From the NCBI GenBank assembly GCA_022648685.1, contig JALCMW010000002.1, positions 294,846-358,845 of the forward strand: a DNA stretch of 64,000 nucleotides, written 5' to 3'. The DNA is from Bacteroidales bacterium (GTDB lineage Bacteria; Bacteroidota; Bacteroidia; Bacteroidales; UBA932). A program made the position numbers and the translations under genes. Positions 28,609 through 35,855 of the stretch are shown one piece after another. The notes under the pieces were generated by a model. The model was not told the DNA's origin and made no database searches. It saw only the letters and a list, made by a program, of their open reading frames with translations. Every line of letters begins with the position of its first letter. The first letter of the stretch is position 1.

Positions 28609-29223
28609 ATGATTGTAGCATATTTACGGGTTAGCACTGAGAAACAAACCCTTGAGAATCAGCAGAACGAAATCTCCAGATTTGCAAAAGAAAACAACCT
28701 TACCGTTGACAAATGGATAGCGGAAGTCGTCAGCGGCAAAAAAGACAAAAGCAACAGGAAACTAGGAATGCTGCTTAGGCGCTTAAAGCCTAATGACACC
28801 TTAATTGTGACGGAACTGTCAAGATTAAGCAGGACTCTGACTGAAATAATGTCGATTATGGGTTCCCTGCTCAAAAAGAAAGTACGGCTTTACAGTACTA
28901 AAGACAATTACTTTTTTGATGACAGCATAAACAGTAAAGTTTTATGCTTTGCATTTGGCCTTGTAACCGAAATAGAAAGGAACCTTATTGCGGCAAGGAC
29001 AAGGGAAGCTTTGGAGCTCAGAAAAGAACAGGGCGTTGCACTAGGCAGGCCGAAAGGCAGCTGCAGCAAACTCAAGAACCTGATAGATTCAAAAAAAGAG
29101 ATAAAATATCAGCTAGAACATGGAAACAGCATAAATTCATTATGCAAAAAATACGATGTATCTTCAAGTACATTCTATTCTTTCAAACGCAGATATTTAT
29201 ACCCCGATTCCAAAAAACCTTAG
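28609..29223 (+). CDS. Serine DNA invertase, Mpi-like (resolvase/invertase family)
   Basis: The 204-residue recombinase has the nucleophile Ser9 in MIVAYLRVST, the active-site arginines in TELSRLSRT (Arg72 and Arg75), and the long E helix with EIERNLIAARTREALELRK. After GVALGRPKGS a C-terminal helix-turn-helix (about residues 165-192, INSLCKKYDVSSSTFYSFKR) binds DNA. The size and layout are those of small DNA invertases. The sequence most resembles Mpi, the master invertase that flips many promoters in Bacteroides. No transposon genes flank it. A candidate invertible segment lies 13 kb away, upstream of the fimbrillin genes. Confidence 0.88.
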   Translation: MIVAYLRVSTEKQTLENQQNEISRFAKENNLTVDKWIAEVVSGKKDKSNRKLGMLLRRLKPNDTLIVTELSRLSRTLTEIMSIMGSLLKKKVRLYSTKDNYFFDDSINSKVLCFAFGLVTEIERNLIAARTREALELRKEQGVALGRPKGSCSKLKNLIDSKKEIKYQLEHGNSINSLCKKYDVSSSTFYSFKRRYLYPDSKKP

Positions 29224-29255
29224 TTTTCATTGGGATTCCATGAATATCTGAGCTT

Positions 29256-29369
29256 TCATGTATTTGACGCTTTGTTCCAATCCTGTCCATTTTGTCCGGA
29301 GGCAACCCGCACTAAAAGAATAAAGGACAAAACAGCGACAAGGAATTTGGCCTTATTCATATATTTCAT
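29256..29369 (-). CDS. Small putative secreted peptide coupled to the BlaR1-like gene
   Basis: The 37-residue reading frame starts at the ATG in a TAATG overlap with the stop codon of the upstream BlaR1-like gene, a sign of translational coupling. MKYMNKAKFLVAVLSFILLVRVASG looks like a signal peptide with a cleavage site after VASG, leaving a mature peptide of about a dozen residues. It could be a genuine small secreted peptide, or the 5' remnant of a longer gene cut off where the invertase gene now ends. I cannot tell which. Confidence 0.35.
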   Translation of the reverse strand: MKYMNKAKFLVAVLSFILLVRVASGQNGQDWNKASNT

Positions 29370-30748
29370 TAACGAAGTTGAAAAAATACCGGCATAGTCA
29401 TAGCGATACGCACAGGACTCCCCGATTGCTTCCCGGGATTCCATGAAGGCGAACCGGAAATAACACGGACGCTTTCCTTGTCGAGATCAGGACTGGCGCT
29501 ATGTAAAATATTGACATTACATACCTTACCGGTAAGTGATATTGTAAAGGATACTATTACATTTCCCTGTATTCCAGCTTTTTTGCAGCTTTCCGGATAC
29601 ACCAGATTATCTGCCATCCAGTTGGCAAATTCTTCCATTTTTTCATTATGAAGATATGCCAGCACTTGATTTCCGATATCTTCCGAGGCATACGGAGTCC
29701 CTGAAATTTCGGCAGATATGGCATCTTTCGCGTAACCGGAACTATCAATGGCAGAATTCAGTTCCCGCAATGAAAAATCCCGGAATGTCCGGCTGTATTT
29801 CCCGTCCGTAGATACTACGTTTACGGTAATCTCTTTTATTATTTCGTCTGCGGAAAAACTGTTTTTCGGCCTTGCGAAAACACACATTGCACCGAAGATC
29901 AATGGTAAGCATAATAGATATGCAAATTTCATGTACTTTTTTGATTTTTTTCTGAACATCATTGTAATACGATTTTGAAGTTTCGACCTATTAAAATTTT
30001 CAGCCATCATGAAACGTTCGGTTCCGACAGCTTTCCTTACAAGGAGTAATTGATATTGCACGGCATCGATTCCTTCTTCAAGCACGGCATCATCCGCTTC
30101 ATACTCATGAAGCTGCTTAAGTTCCTTCCTGACAATCCATACGATAGGATTAAACCAGTAGAGTATGCTTATTAAAGAAAATACGGCCATATCCAAAGAG
30201 TGAAGGAACTTTACATGCATGATTTCATGAGTAAAAATAACATCGGAATTTTCTCTGTCACAGCTGCCTATTACGACATAATTCTTCCAGCTGAATGAAG
30301 GAATCTCTTTATCGGACAAGATAAGACGGCAACCGTCTCTCATGACAAAACGGGAAGAATGAAGGAACATGATCATTTTCAGATAGGCTCCGGCAGTAGA
30401 AACAAGAACGAAAACAGTACCGGCAACATATATTGCAACAGGAAGTTTCATTAACATACCATGCCAAGATTCCGTAACCGCTCCGGACATACTTCCGGAA
30501 ACAGTCGCCCGGATTTCATGATTTACTGTCAAGGCATTTTCTATGGAATGGATTGCAGAGGCTACATTGTGATCCCACATTATACCGACGTTTACAAACG
30601 GAAGAATCATGCAGACCAGAGACCCGGCAAACAAAACTATCCGATTGAAACGGAAGAACGTGGTCTTGCGCATCACCAATAAGAAAAAGATATAAAAAAG
30701 TGACAGATAAAGACCGCTCTTGAGTATATAGATTATAATCCCTGTCAT
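29369..30748 (-). CDS. BlaR1-like M56 membrane metallopeptidase with TonB-like C-terminus
   Basis: The 459-residue protein has membrane helices at about residues 3-25, 35-57, 103-125 and again near 187-205. The zinc motif HEIMH is at 174-178, and the downstream glutamate ligand is probably in HEYEADD near residue 223. The last 90 residues form a TonB C-terminal-like domain (GIQGNVIVSFTISLTGKVCN). M56/BlaR1 proteins sense envelope stress or antibiotics and inactivate a BlaI repressor; the TonB-tailed form is common in Bacteroidota. It overlaps the BlaI-like gene by four bases. The inducing signal is unknown, and no beta-lactamase lies nearby. Confidence 0.88.
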   Translation of the reverse strand: MTGIIIYILKSGLYLSLFYIFFLLVMRKTTFFRFNRIVLFAGSLVCMILPFVNVGIMWDHNVASAIHSIENALTVNHEIRATVSGSMSGAVTESWHGMLMKLPVAIYVAGTVFVLVSTAGAYLKMIMFLHSSRFVMRDGCRLILSDKEIPSFSWKNYVVIGSCDRENSDVIFTHEIMHVKFLHSLDMAVFSLISILYWFNPIVWIVRKELKQLHEYEADDAVLEEGIDAVQYQLLLVRKAVGTERFMMAENFNRSKLQNRITMMFRKKSKKYMKFAYLLCLPLIFGAMCVFARPKNSFSADEIIKEITVNVVSTDGKYSRTFRDFSLRELNSAIDSSGYAKDAISAEISGTPYASEDIGNQVLAYLHNEKMEEFANWMADNLVYPESCKKAGIQGNVIVSFTISLTGKVCNVNILHSASPDLDKESVRVISGSPSWNPGKQSGSPVRIAMTMPVFFQLR

Positions 30749-31020
30749 TTTTTATTGGTTTCAATCTTTTTGATAAGCTTCTTGAGATCTTCCAGATCCA
30801 TTTTATCTTCTTCGACAAATTGCGAAACAAGACTGACATAAGAATTACCGTAATACTGCTCAACAACCTCCCCCACAGTAGAACTGCGATATTCACGTTC
30901 GGTGATGGAAACATGATAAATAAAGGTATTCGCCACCGGAGTCCTCACAAGGAAACCTTTTTCTTCAAGAAACTTTACCAACGTTGCAACTGTATTGTAA
31001 TGAGGCCTGGGTTCCAGCAT
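30745..31020 (-). pseudogene. BlaI/MecI-type repressor lacking its N-terminus
   Basis: The 91-residue frame begins at PRPHYNTVATLVKFLEEKGF. In BlaI/MecI proteins this is the recognition helix and wing, and about 35 residues normally precede it. Upstream of the ATG at 31020 the same frame runs 16 codons to a stop with no resemblance to the missing helices, and the other two frames do not supply them either. The C-terminal dimerisation helices (YYGNSYVSLVSQFVEEDK) are intact. Either the gene is a remnant or a shortened regulator is made. The 4-base overlap with the BlaR1-like gene is normal for the pair. The truncation boundary lies just downstream of the tRNA-Arg terminator. Confidence 0.6.
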
Positions 31021-31094
31021 GCTCCTAATACTTTTAGTAGAAATTCTAAAAAAAGCAGGAGTTACGCCGGATCAAATGAAAACAAGTGGCGAAA

Positions 31095-31142
31095 AATAAA
31101 AAAAATATTCCCTGCAATCGTAATAATACGATTGCAGGGAAT
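31095..31142 (-). terminator. Intrinsic terminator of tRNA-Arg
   Basis: A perfect 16-base stem ATTCCCTGCAATCGTA/TACGATTGCAGGGAAT with a four-base loop lies at 31107-31142. On the minus strand it is followed by an eight-T run. It lies 31 bases downstream of the tRNA. Confidence 0.9.
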
Positions 31143-31173
31143 TCCAACTTCAAAGATTTGAAATCTTATTTCG

Positions 31174-31245
31174 TAGTCCCGACAGGAATCGAACCTGTAT
31201 CTAAAGTTTAGGAAACTTCCGTTCTATCCGTTGAACTACGGGACC
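31174..31245 (-). tRNA. tRNA-Arg (anticodon CCU)
   Basis: The minus strand folds into a complete cloverleaf. The acceptor is GGTCCCG/CGGGACT, the D stem GTTC/GAAC, the anticodon stem GAAGT/ACTTT with loop TTCCTAA (anticodon CCT) and the T arm ACAGG-TTCGATT-CCTGT. The discriminator base is A and the CCA end is not encoded. It reads the AGG codon of arginine. Confidence 0.95.
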
Positions 31246-31279
31246 GGAATTTTCAAAAGATCATCCTTTGAAAAAAAAG

Positions 31280-31465
31280 TTACTTTTCAGCTTTCTTTTC
31301 AATAATCTGACGGCCTCTGTAAAAACCGCATTCAGGACAAACCCTATGATACATCACAGTAGCACCGCAATTAGGACAAACGCTTAACGTAGGTACAGGT
31401 GCGAAATCATGAGTTCTTCTCTTGTTTCTTCTTTGCTTGGAAAGCTTGTGTTTCGGATGTGCCAT
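31280..31465 (-). CDS. rpmF: 50S ribosomal protein L32
   Basis: The 61-residue basic protein begins MAHPKHKLSKQRRNKRRTHD, a typical L32 start. It has a zinc-ribbon pair CPNC and CPEC near residues 30-46, so it is the C+ form, not the zinc-independent one. It is placed behind a YceD/DUF177 gene, as in many bacteria. Confidence 0.97.
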   Translation of the reverse strand: MAHPKHKLSKQRRNKRRTHDFAPVPTLSVCPNCGATVMYHRVCPECGFYRGRQIIEKKAEK

Positions 31466-31503
31466 GATTCTATACTTTTAAAATATTATTTCAATAATCA
31501 TTC

Positions 31504-32019
31504 TTACAAAATGTCCTTCAGCTTGAGAAAAGGATTCGAACCCGATTCCGAGTCCTCTCCGTCTTCAAAATTCAGATACTTCAGCGCTTGAGGATTGCAT
31601 TCCCCGGGATTGTGGACCTTTCTCAAAGGAAGAGACAGACAAACATAATCATATATTATCTGCCTCAGATCCAAATCGGAATCCGATTCCGGAATATAAA
31701 CGATCTCATAACCTTCAGCTGTGAATTCGTCCCCGGACTTAATGCCGTCACCATATTTCACACAAAGCCTTATGGTCTCGCTTACCGGCAACTCAAGTCT
31801 TTCCATGCATCTGTCGCACAGAACTGTAACTTTACCGCCAATCTCGCAACTTACCGTCATGTCACATTCCGATTTCAGGATGACAATGTCAACAGACAAA
31901 CAGGCATCCAGAATTTCTGAATTTCCAAAACTGCAAAAGAACTCTTTCCCGGCACTGCGGTGGAATTTGTTTTCCCCCGGTGCCAACCCATTTAAAGGAA
32001 ATATAAAATCGCCTTTCAT
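31504..32019 (-). CDS. YceD/DUF177-family protein (23S rRNA accumulation)
   Basis: The 171-residue protein has the DUF177 core CDRCMERLELPVSETIRLCVKYG and the C-terminal segment LRQIIYDYVCLSLPLRKVH followed by CNPQALKYL. Homologues (YceD) are needed for normal 23S rRNA accumulation and precede rpmF, as here, 38 bases away. The protein is cytoplasmic. The family assignment is firm; the exact role is inferred from E. coli. Confidence 0.9.
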   Translation of the reverse strand: MKGDFIFPLNGLAPGENKFHRSAGKEFFCSFGNSEILDACLSVDIVILKSECDMTVSCEIGGKVTVLCDRCMERLELPVSETIRLCVKYGDGIKSGDEFTAEGYEIVYIPESDSDLDLRQIIYDYVCLSLPLRKVHNPGECNPQALKYLNFEDGEDSESGSNPFLKLKDIL

Positions 32020-32072
32020 AACAGCCTATAAATAGATTAAGGGATGCAAAGGTAAGAAAAAAATTAATATAT

Positions 32073-33878
32073 TCAATCTTCTTCCCCGCTTTTTCTCTTC
32101 CTCTCGGTAGGATCAAGAATGACCTTTCTTATCCTCATGTGATTAGGGGTTATCTCCACCATTTCATCCTCGTTTATATATTCCAAAGCCTCTTCAAGGG
32201 AGAACTTGACTGCAGGGGGAAGAACAATCTTGTCATCACTTCCGGCCGCGCGTACATTGGTAAGTTTCTTCGTTTTGCAAATATTGATATTAAGATCTCT
32301 CTCTCTGGTATGTTCCCCTAAAACTTCCCCGACATAGATTTCATCACCGGGCTCTACAAAGAAACGCCCTCTGTCCAACAATTTGTTCATCGAGTAAGCT
32401 ATTGCCTCGCCTGTCTCCAGCGAAACGAGCGATCCGTTGATCCGGTGTTCTATATCTCCCTTATATGGCTGATATTCCTTGAATCTGTGGGCCACGACGG
32501 CCTCACCCTGGGTTGCGGTAAGCAGATTGCTTCTCAAGCCCATGAGGCCTCTGGTAGGAATATCGAAATCCAGTAAAGTCCTGTCTCCTCTCGGTTCCAT
32601 ATGAAGCAAAGCTCCTTTCCTCCTGGTAGATATTTCTATGGCGGCTCCGACAAATTTCTCAGGGACTTCAATTGTAAGATCCTCGATAGGCTCGCATCGC
32701 TGTCCGTTGATAGTCTTGTCCAAAACCCGTGGCTGTCCGACCTGCAATTCGAATCCTTCCCTGCGCATAGTTTCTATAAGTACGGAAAGATGAAGCACTC
32801 CCCTGCCGAACACAACGAAAGAATCGGCATTCGGACCCGGTTTTACCCGAAGAGCGAGATTTTTTTCCAATTCTTTCTCAAGACGTTCTTTAATATGTCT
32901 TGACGTAACGAACTTTCCGTCTTTTCCGAAGAAAGGCGAATTATTAATAGTGAAAAGCATACTCATCGTCGGTTCGTCAACGGCGATAGGAGGCAAAGCT
33001 TCAGGATTTTCGAAATCTGCTATGGTATCACCTATTTCAAAATCATCGATGCCGACTACGGCGCAAATATCTCCGCAACGTACTTCATCGACATTTTTCT
33101 TCCCGAGGCCGTCAAATACCATCAGCTGCTTGATCTTCTGCTTTTCAACAATATCATATCTTTTGCAAAGGCTGATATTCATACCTGTCGAAAGCGTTCC
33201 CCTTGTAACCTTGCCAACGGCGATTCGTCCTACATAAGGAGAGTATTCCAAAGAAGAAATAAGCATCTGCGGAGTTCCTTCATTATATTTAGCAGCAGGA
33301 ATTTCCTTAAGTATGGCATCAAGCAAAGCTGTAATGTCTGTCGTAGGCTTCTTCCAGTCGTTTGACATCCATCCCTGCTTTGCACTTCCGAAAACGGTAC
33401 AGAAATTCAGCTGATCTTCAGTAGCGTTCAGCGAACACATCAAATCGAAAACTTCTTCTTGCACTTCATCCGGCCGGCAATTCGGCTTATCAACCTTATT
33501 TACAACTACAATGGGCTTCTTGCCCATCTCCAACGCTTTCTGTAACACGAATCTGGTCTGAGGCATACAGCCTTCGAAAGCATCCACCAACAAGAGGACA
33601 CCATCGGCCATATTCAATACCCTTTCCACTTCACCTCCGAAATCGCTATGTCCCGGAGTATCTATTATATTGATTTTTATATCTTTATAATTGACAGACA
33701 CGTTCTTGGCCAGAATTGTGATACCTCTTTCCCTTTCAATGTCATTATTATCCAGGATAAGCTGACCAAGATTTTCAGGTTGCCTTACCAGATGAGCCTG
33801 GTAAATCATCCTGTCCACTAAAGTAGTCTTCCCGTGATCGACATGCGCGATTAGCGCAACATTCCTGATATTCTGCAT
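32073..33878 (-). CDS. typA: Ribosome-binding GTPase TypA/BipA
   Basis: The 601-residue translational GTPase has G1 [15 protein letters not shown]2 [11 protein letters not shown]3 [16 protein letters not shown] and G4 [13 protein letters not shown]-like domains III and V follow, with [20 protein letters not shown] and the TypA-specific C-terminal domain. It assists 50S assembly and stress adaptation. The gene is divergent from guaA, with back-to-back promoters between them. Confidence 0.97.
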   Translation of the reverse strand: MQNIRNVALIAHVDHGKTTLVDRMIYQAHLVRQPENLGQLILDNNDIERERGITILAKNVSVNYKDIKINIIDTPGHSDFGGEVERVLNMADGVLLLVDAFEGCMPQTRFVLQKALEMGKKPIVVVNKVDKPNCRPDEVQEEVFDLMCSLNATEDQLNFCTVFGSAKQGWMSNDWKKPTTDITALLDAILKEIPAAKYNEGTPQMLISSLEYSPYVGRIAVGKVTRGTLSTGMNISLCKRYDIVEKQKIKQLMVFDGLGKKNVDEVRCGDICAVVGIDDFEIGDTIADFENPEALPPIAVDEPTMSMLFTINNSPFFGKDGKFVTSRHIKERLEKELEKNLALRVKPGPNADSFVVFGRGVLHLSVLIETMRREGFELQVGQPRVLDKTINGQRCEPIEDLTIEVPEKFVGAAIEISTRRKGALLHMEPRGDRTLLDFDIPTRGLMGLRSNLLTATQGEAVVAHRFKEYQPYKGDIEHRINGSLVSLETGEAIAYSMNKLLDRGRFFVEPGDEIYVGEVLGEHTRERDLNINICKTKKLTNVRAAGSDDKIVLPPAVKFSLEEALEYINEDEMVEITPNHMRIRKVILDPTERKRKSGEED

Positions 33879-33915
33879 ATAAATGAAATAAATTATTTCT
33901 ACTAACTTGAACCTG

Positions 33916-33923
33916 CAAAATTA
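33916..33923 (-). promoter_or_regulatory. Probable -7 element of typA
   Basis: The minus strand reads TAATTTTG, a full TAnnTTTG match, 37 bases upstream of the typA start. It lies 21 bases from the oppositely oriented guaA element, so the two promoters overlap. Confidence 0.55.
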
Positions 33924-33944
33924 CTTATTTCTCTAAATTTATCC

Positions 33945-33952
33945 TATTTTTG
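33945..33952 (+). promoter_or_regulatory. Probable -7 element of guaA
   Basis: The plus strand reads TATTTTTG followed by C, a full TAnnTTTG match, 20 bases before the guaA start. The spacing suggests a leader of about a dozen bases. The -33 position reads TTAC, a weak match. Confidence 0.55.
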
Positions 33953-33972
33953 CAGTTTAATTTTCTTTTCTT

Positions 33973-35553
33973 ATGACGGATAAAATCGTAATTCTTGATT
34001 TCGGATCGCAAGTAACACAACTTATCGGACGCAGGCTCAGGGAGATAGGCGTCTATTGCGAAATTTTTCCATTTAATAAAATGCCTGTACCCGACAAGTC
34101 CGTCAAAGGCATAATAATGTCAGGAAGCCCCTGTTCCGTCCGTGATGCCAACGCACCTCAAATCAATCTCGACGACATAAAAGGTAAACTTCCTTTATTG
34201 GGAATATGCTACGGGGCACAATATCTGGCCCAGAAATACGGAGGCAAAGTAGAATCATCGCTGGCAAGGGAATATGGAAGAGCCATGCTACATATCACTG
34301 CTGAATCCCCTCTTTTCAACGGAGTGTCCGAAGAATCCCAAGTCTGGATGTCCCACGGAGACACCATTTCACAATTACCCGAAGAAACGGAAACAATCGC
34401 TTCAACAAATGATGTAAAATATGCCGCATTCCGTTTCATAGGCGAAGACACTTATGCAGTACAATTCCATCCTGAAGTGTTCCACACTACAGAGGGGTCC
34501 AGAATATTGTCGAATTTCGCATTGGGAATATGCGGCTGCAAAGGAGACTGGACTCCTGCATCGTTCATCGAATCCACGATAGATTCACTGAAAAAACAAA
34601 TCTGCAACGACAAAGTCATTCTCGGGCTCAGCGGTGGAGTGGATTCGACGGTAGCCGCCGTTCTTCTGAACAAAGCCATAGGACACAATCTCACTTGCAT
34701 ATTCGTAAACAACGGACTTCTCAGGAAAAACGAATATCCCGACGTACTAGCTTCATACAAAGACATGGGCCTGAACGTAATAGGCGCTGATGCATCGGAA
34801 GAATTCCTGAAAGAACTTTCCGGAGTGACAGAACCAGAGTCCAAACGCAAGATAATAGGACGGCTTTTCATTGAAACATTCGACAAATACGCGCATAAAA
34901 TAAAAGATGCGAAATGGCTTGCACAAGGGACAATTTATCCGGATGTAATAGAATCAGCAGGAATAGAAGGCATCGCATCCAAAATAAAGTCGCATCATAA
35001 TGTGGGAGGACTTCCTAAAAACATGGATTTGAAAATCATCGAACCATTGAAGATGCTTTTCAAAGACGAAGTCCGCAGAGTGGGAAGATCCCTCGGCATC
35101 AAGGAAGAACTTGTCGGAAGACATCCTTTCCCGGGACCATCGCTCGGAATCAGAATCATAGGAGATGTGACAAAAGAAAAACTCGAAATACTTCGAGATG
35201 CCGATGACATATTCATCAAAGCTCTGAAAGCATACGATTGTTCTTCAATGGATTACACTTCTGCTTCCGATCCCTTGCGAAAAGCGGGGACTCTATATGA
35301 AGCCATCTGGCAGGCAGGAGTTATGCTTCTTCCTGTAAAAAGTGTAGGAGTTATGGGTGACGAAAGGACATACAGCAACGCCGTAGCCCTTCGTGCCGTG
35401 GTATCAACCGATGGAATGACGGCCGACTGGTTCCGTTTCCCTTACGATTTCCTGGCCGGGGTTAGCGACGAAATAATAAACAAGATAAAGGGAATCAACC
35501 GCGTCGTTTACGACATAAGTTCCAAGCCGCCTGCTACGATAGAATGGGAATAA
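33973..35553 (+). CDS. guaA: GMP synthase (glutamine-hydrolysing)
   Basis: The 526-residue enzyme has two catalytic domains. The N-terminal class I glutamine amidotransferase has Cys79 in GICYGAQ and the His/Glu pair in QFHPEVFHT. The ATP-pyrophosphatase has the PP-loop [13 protein letters not shown] near residue 222, followed by the C-terminal dimerisation domain with HHNVGGLP and a terminal PPATIEWE. It converts XMP to GMP. The length equals that of the E. coli enzyme. It is monocistronic and a tRNA gene follows on the same strand. Confidence 0.97.
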   Translation: MTDKIVILDFGSQVTQLIGRRLREIGVYCEIFPFNKMPVPDKSVKGIIMSGSPCSVRDANAPQINLDDIKGKLPLLGICYGAQYLAQKYGGKVESSLAREYGRAMLHITAESPLFNGVSEESQVWMSHGDTISQLPEETETIASTNDVKYAAFRFIGEDTYAVQFHPEVFHTTEGSRILSNFALGICGCKGDWTPASFIESTIDSLKKQICNDKVILGLSGGVDSTVAAVLLNKAIGHNLTCIFVNNGLLRKNEYPDVLASYKDMGLNVIGADASEEFLKELSGVTEPESKRKIIGRLFIETFDKYAHKIKDAKWLAQGTIYPDVIESAGIEGIASKIKSHHNVGGLPKNMDLKIIEPLKMLFKDEVRRVGRSLGIKEELVGRHPFPGPSLGIRIIGDVTKEKLEILRDADDIFIKALKAYDCSSMDYTSASDPLRKAGTLYEAIWQAGVMLLPVKSVGVMGDERTYSNAVALRAVVSTDGMTADWFRFPYDFLAGVSDEIINKIKGINRVVYDISSKPPATIEWE

Positions 35554-35576
35554 TTCGCTCCATCGGAATAAAATTA

Positions 35577-35606
35577 TTTGAATAATCCAAAGATTTCGTA
35601 TCTTTG
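35577..35606 (+). promoter_or_regulatory. tRNA-Leu promoter
   Basis: TTTG (35577-35580), an 18-base spacer and TATCTTTG (35599-35606) match the Bacteroidota promoter consensus. The tRNA begins 12 bases further on. The same TATCTTTGCA word is found in the candidate invertible segment at 42825. Confidence 0.7.
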
Positions 35607-35618
35607 CAAAACTAATAT

Positions 35619-35702
35619 GCGCGGGTGGCGGAATTGGTAGACGCGCTACTCTCAGGAGGTAGTGCCAGCAATGGCATGACAGTTCGACTCTGTTCTCGCG
35701 CA
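35619..35702 (+). tRNA. tRNA-Leu (anticodon CAG)
   Basis: The 84-base tRNA has a class II fold with a long variable arm. The acceptor is GCGCGGG/CTCGCGC, the anticodon arm CTACT-CTCAGGA-GGTAG (anticodon CAG) and the T arm loop is TTCGACT. The discriminator is A. A promoter lies directly upstream and a terminator nine bases downstream. Confidence 0.95.
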
Positions 35703-35710
35703 CATGAAGA

Positions 35711-35757
35711 AGGCGGCTGAAAAGTCCTATGGACAAATCAGACCGCCTTTTTTATAT
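35711..35757 (+). terminator. Intrinsic terminator of tRNA-Leu
   Basis: GGCGG pairs with CCGCC, CTGA with TCAG (one bulged A), and GTCC with GGAC at the tip. A run of six or more T follows on the plus strand. Confidence 0.8.
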
Positions 35758-35855
35758 CTATTCCAGGACACACATCTTGCAGAAAAGCTATCGGATAGAT
35801 AATCTTTATTTTATTAGCCGGTTATAATAGGTCTTCTGCCGGATTTATTTAAATT

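Noticed and set aside
29369..31020. Beta-lactam resistance locus
   Set aside because: The BlaR1/BlaI-like pair resembles sensors of resistance genes, but no beta-lactamase or PBP2a gene is nearby and BlaI is truncated; the name is structural only.
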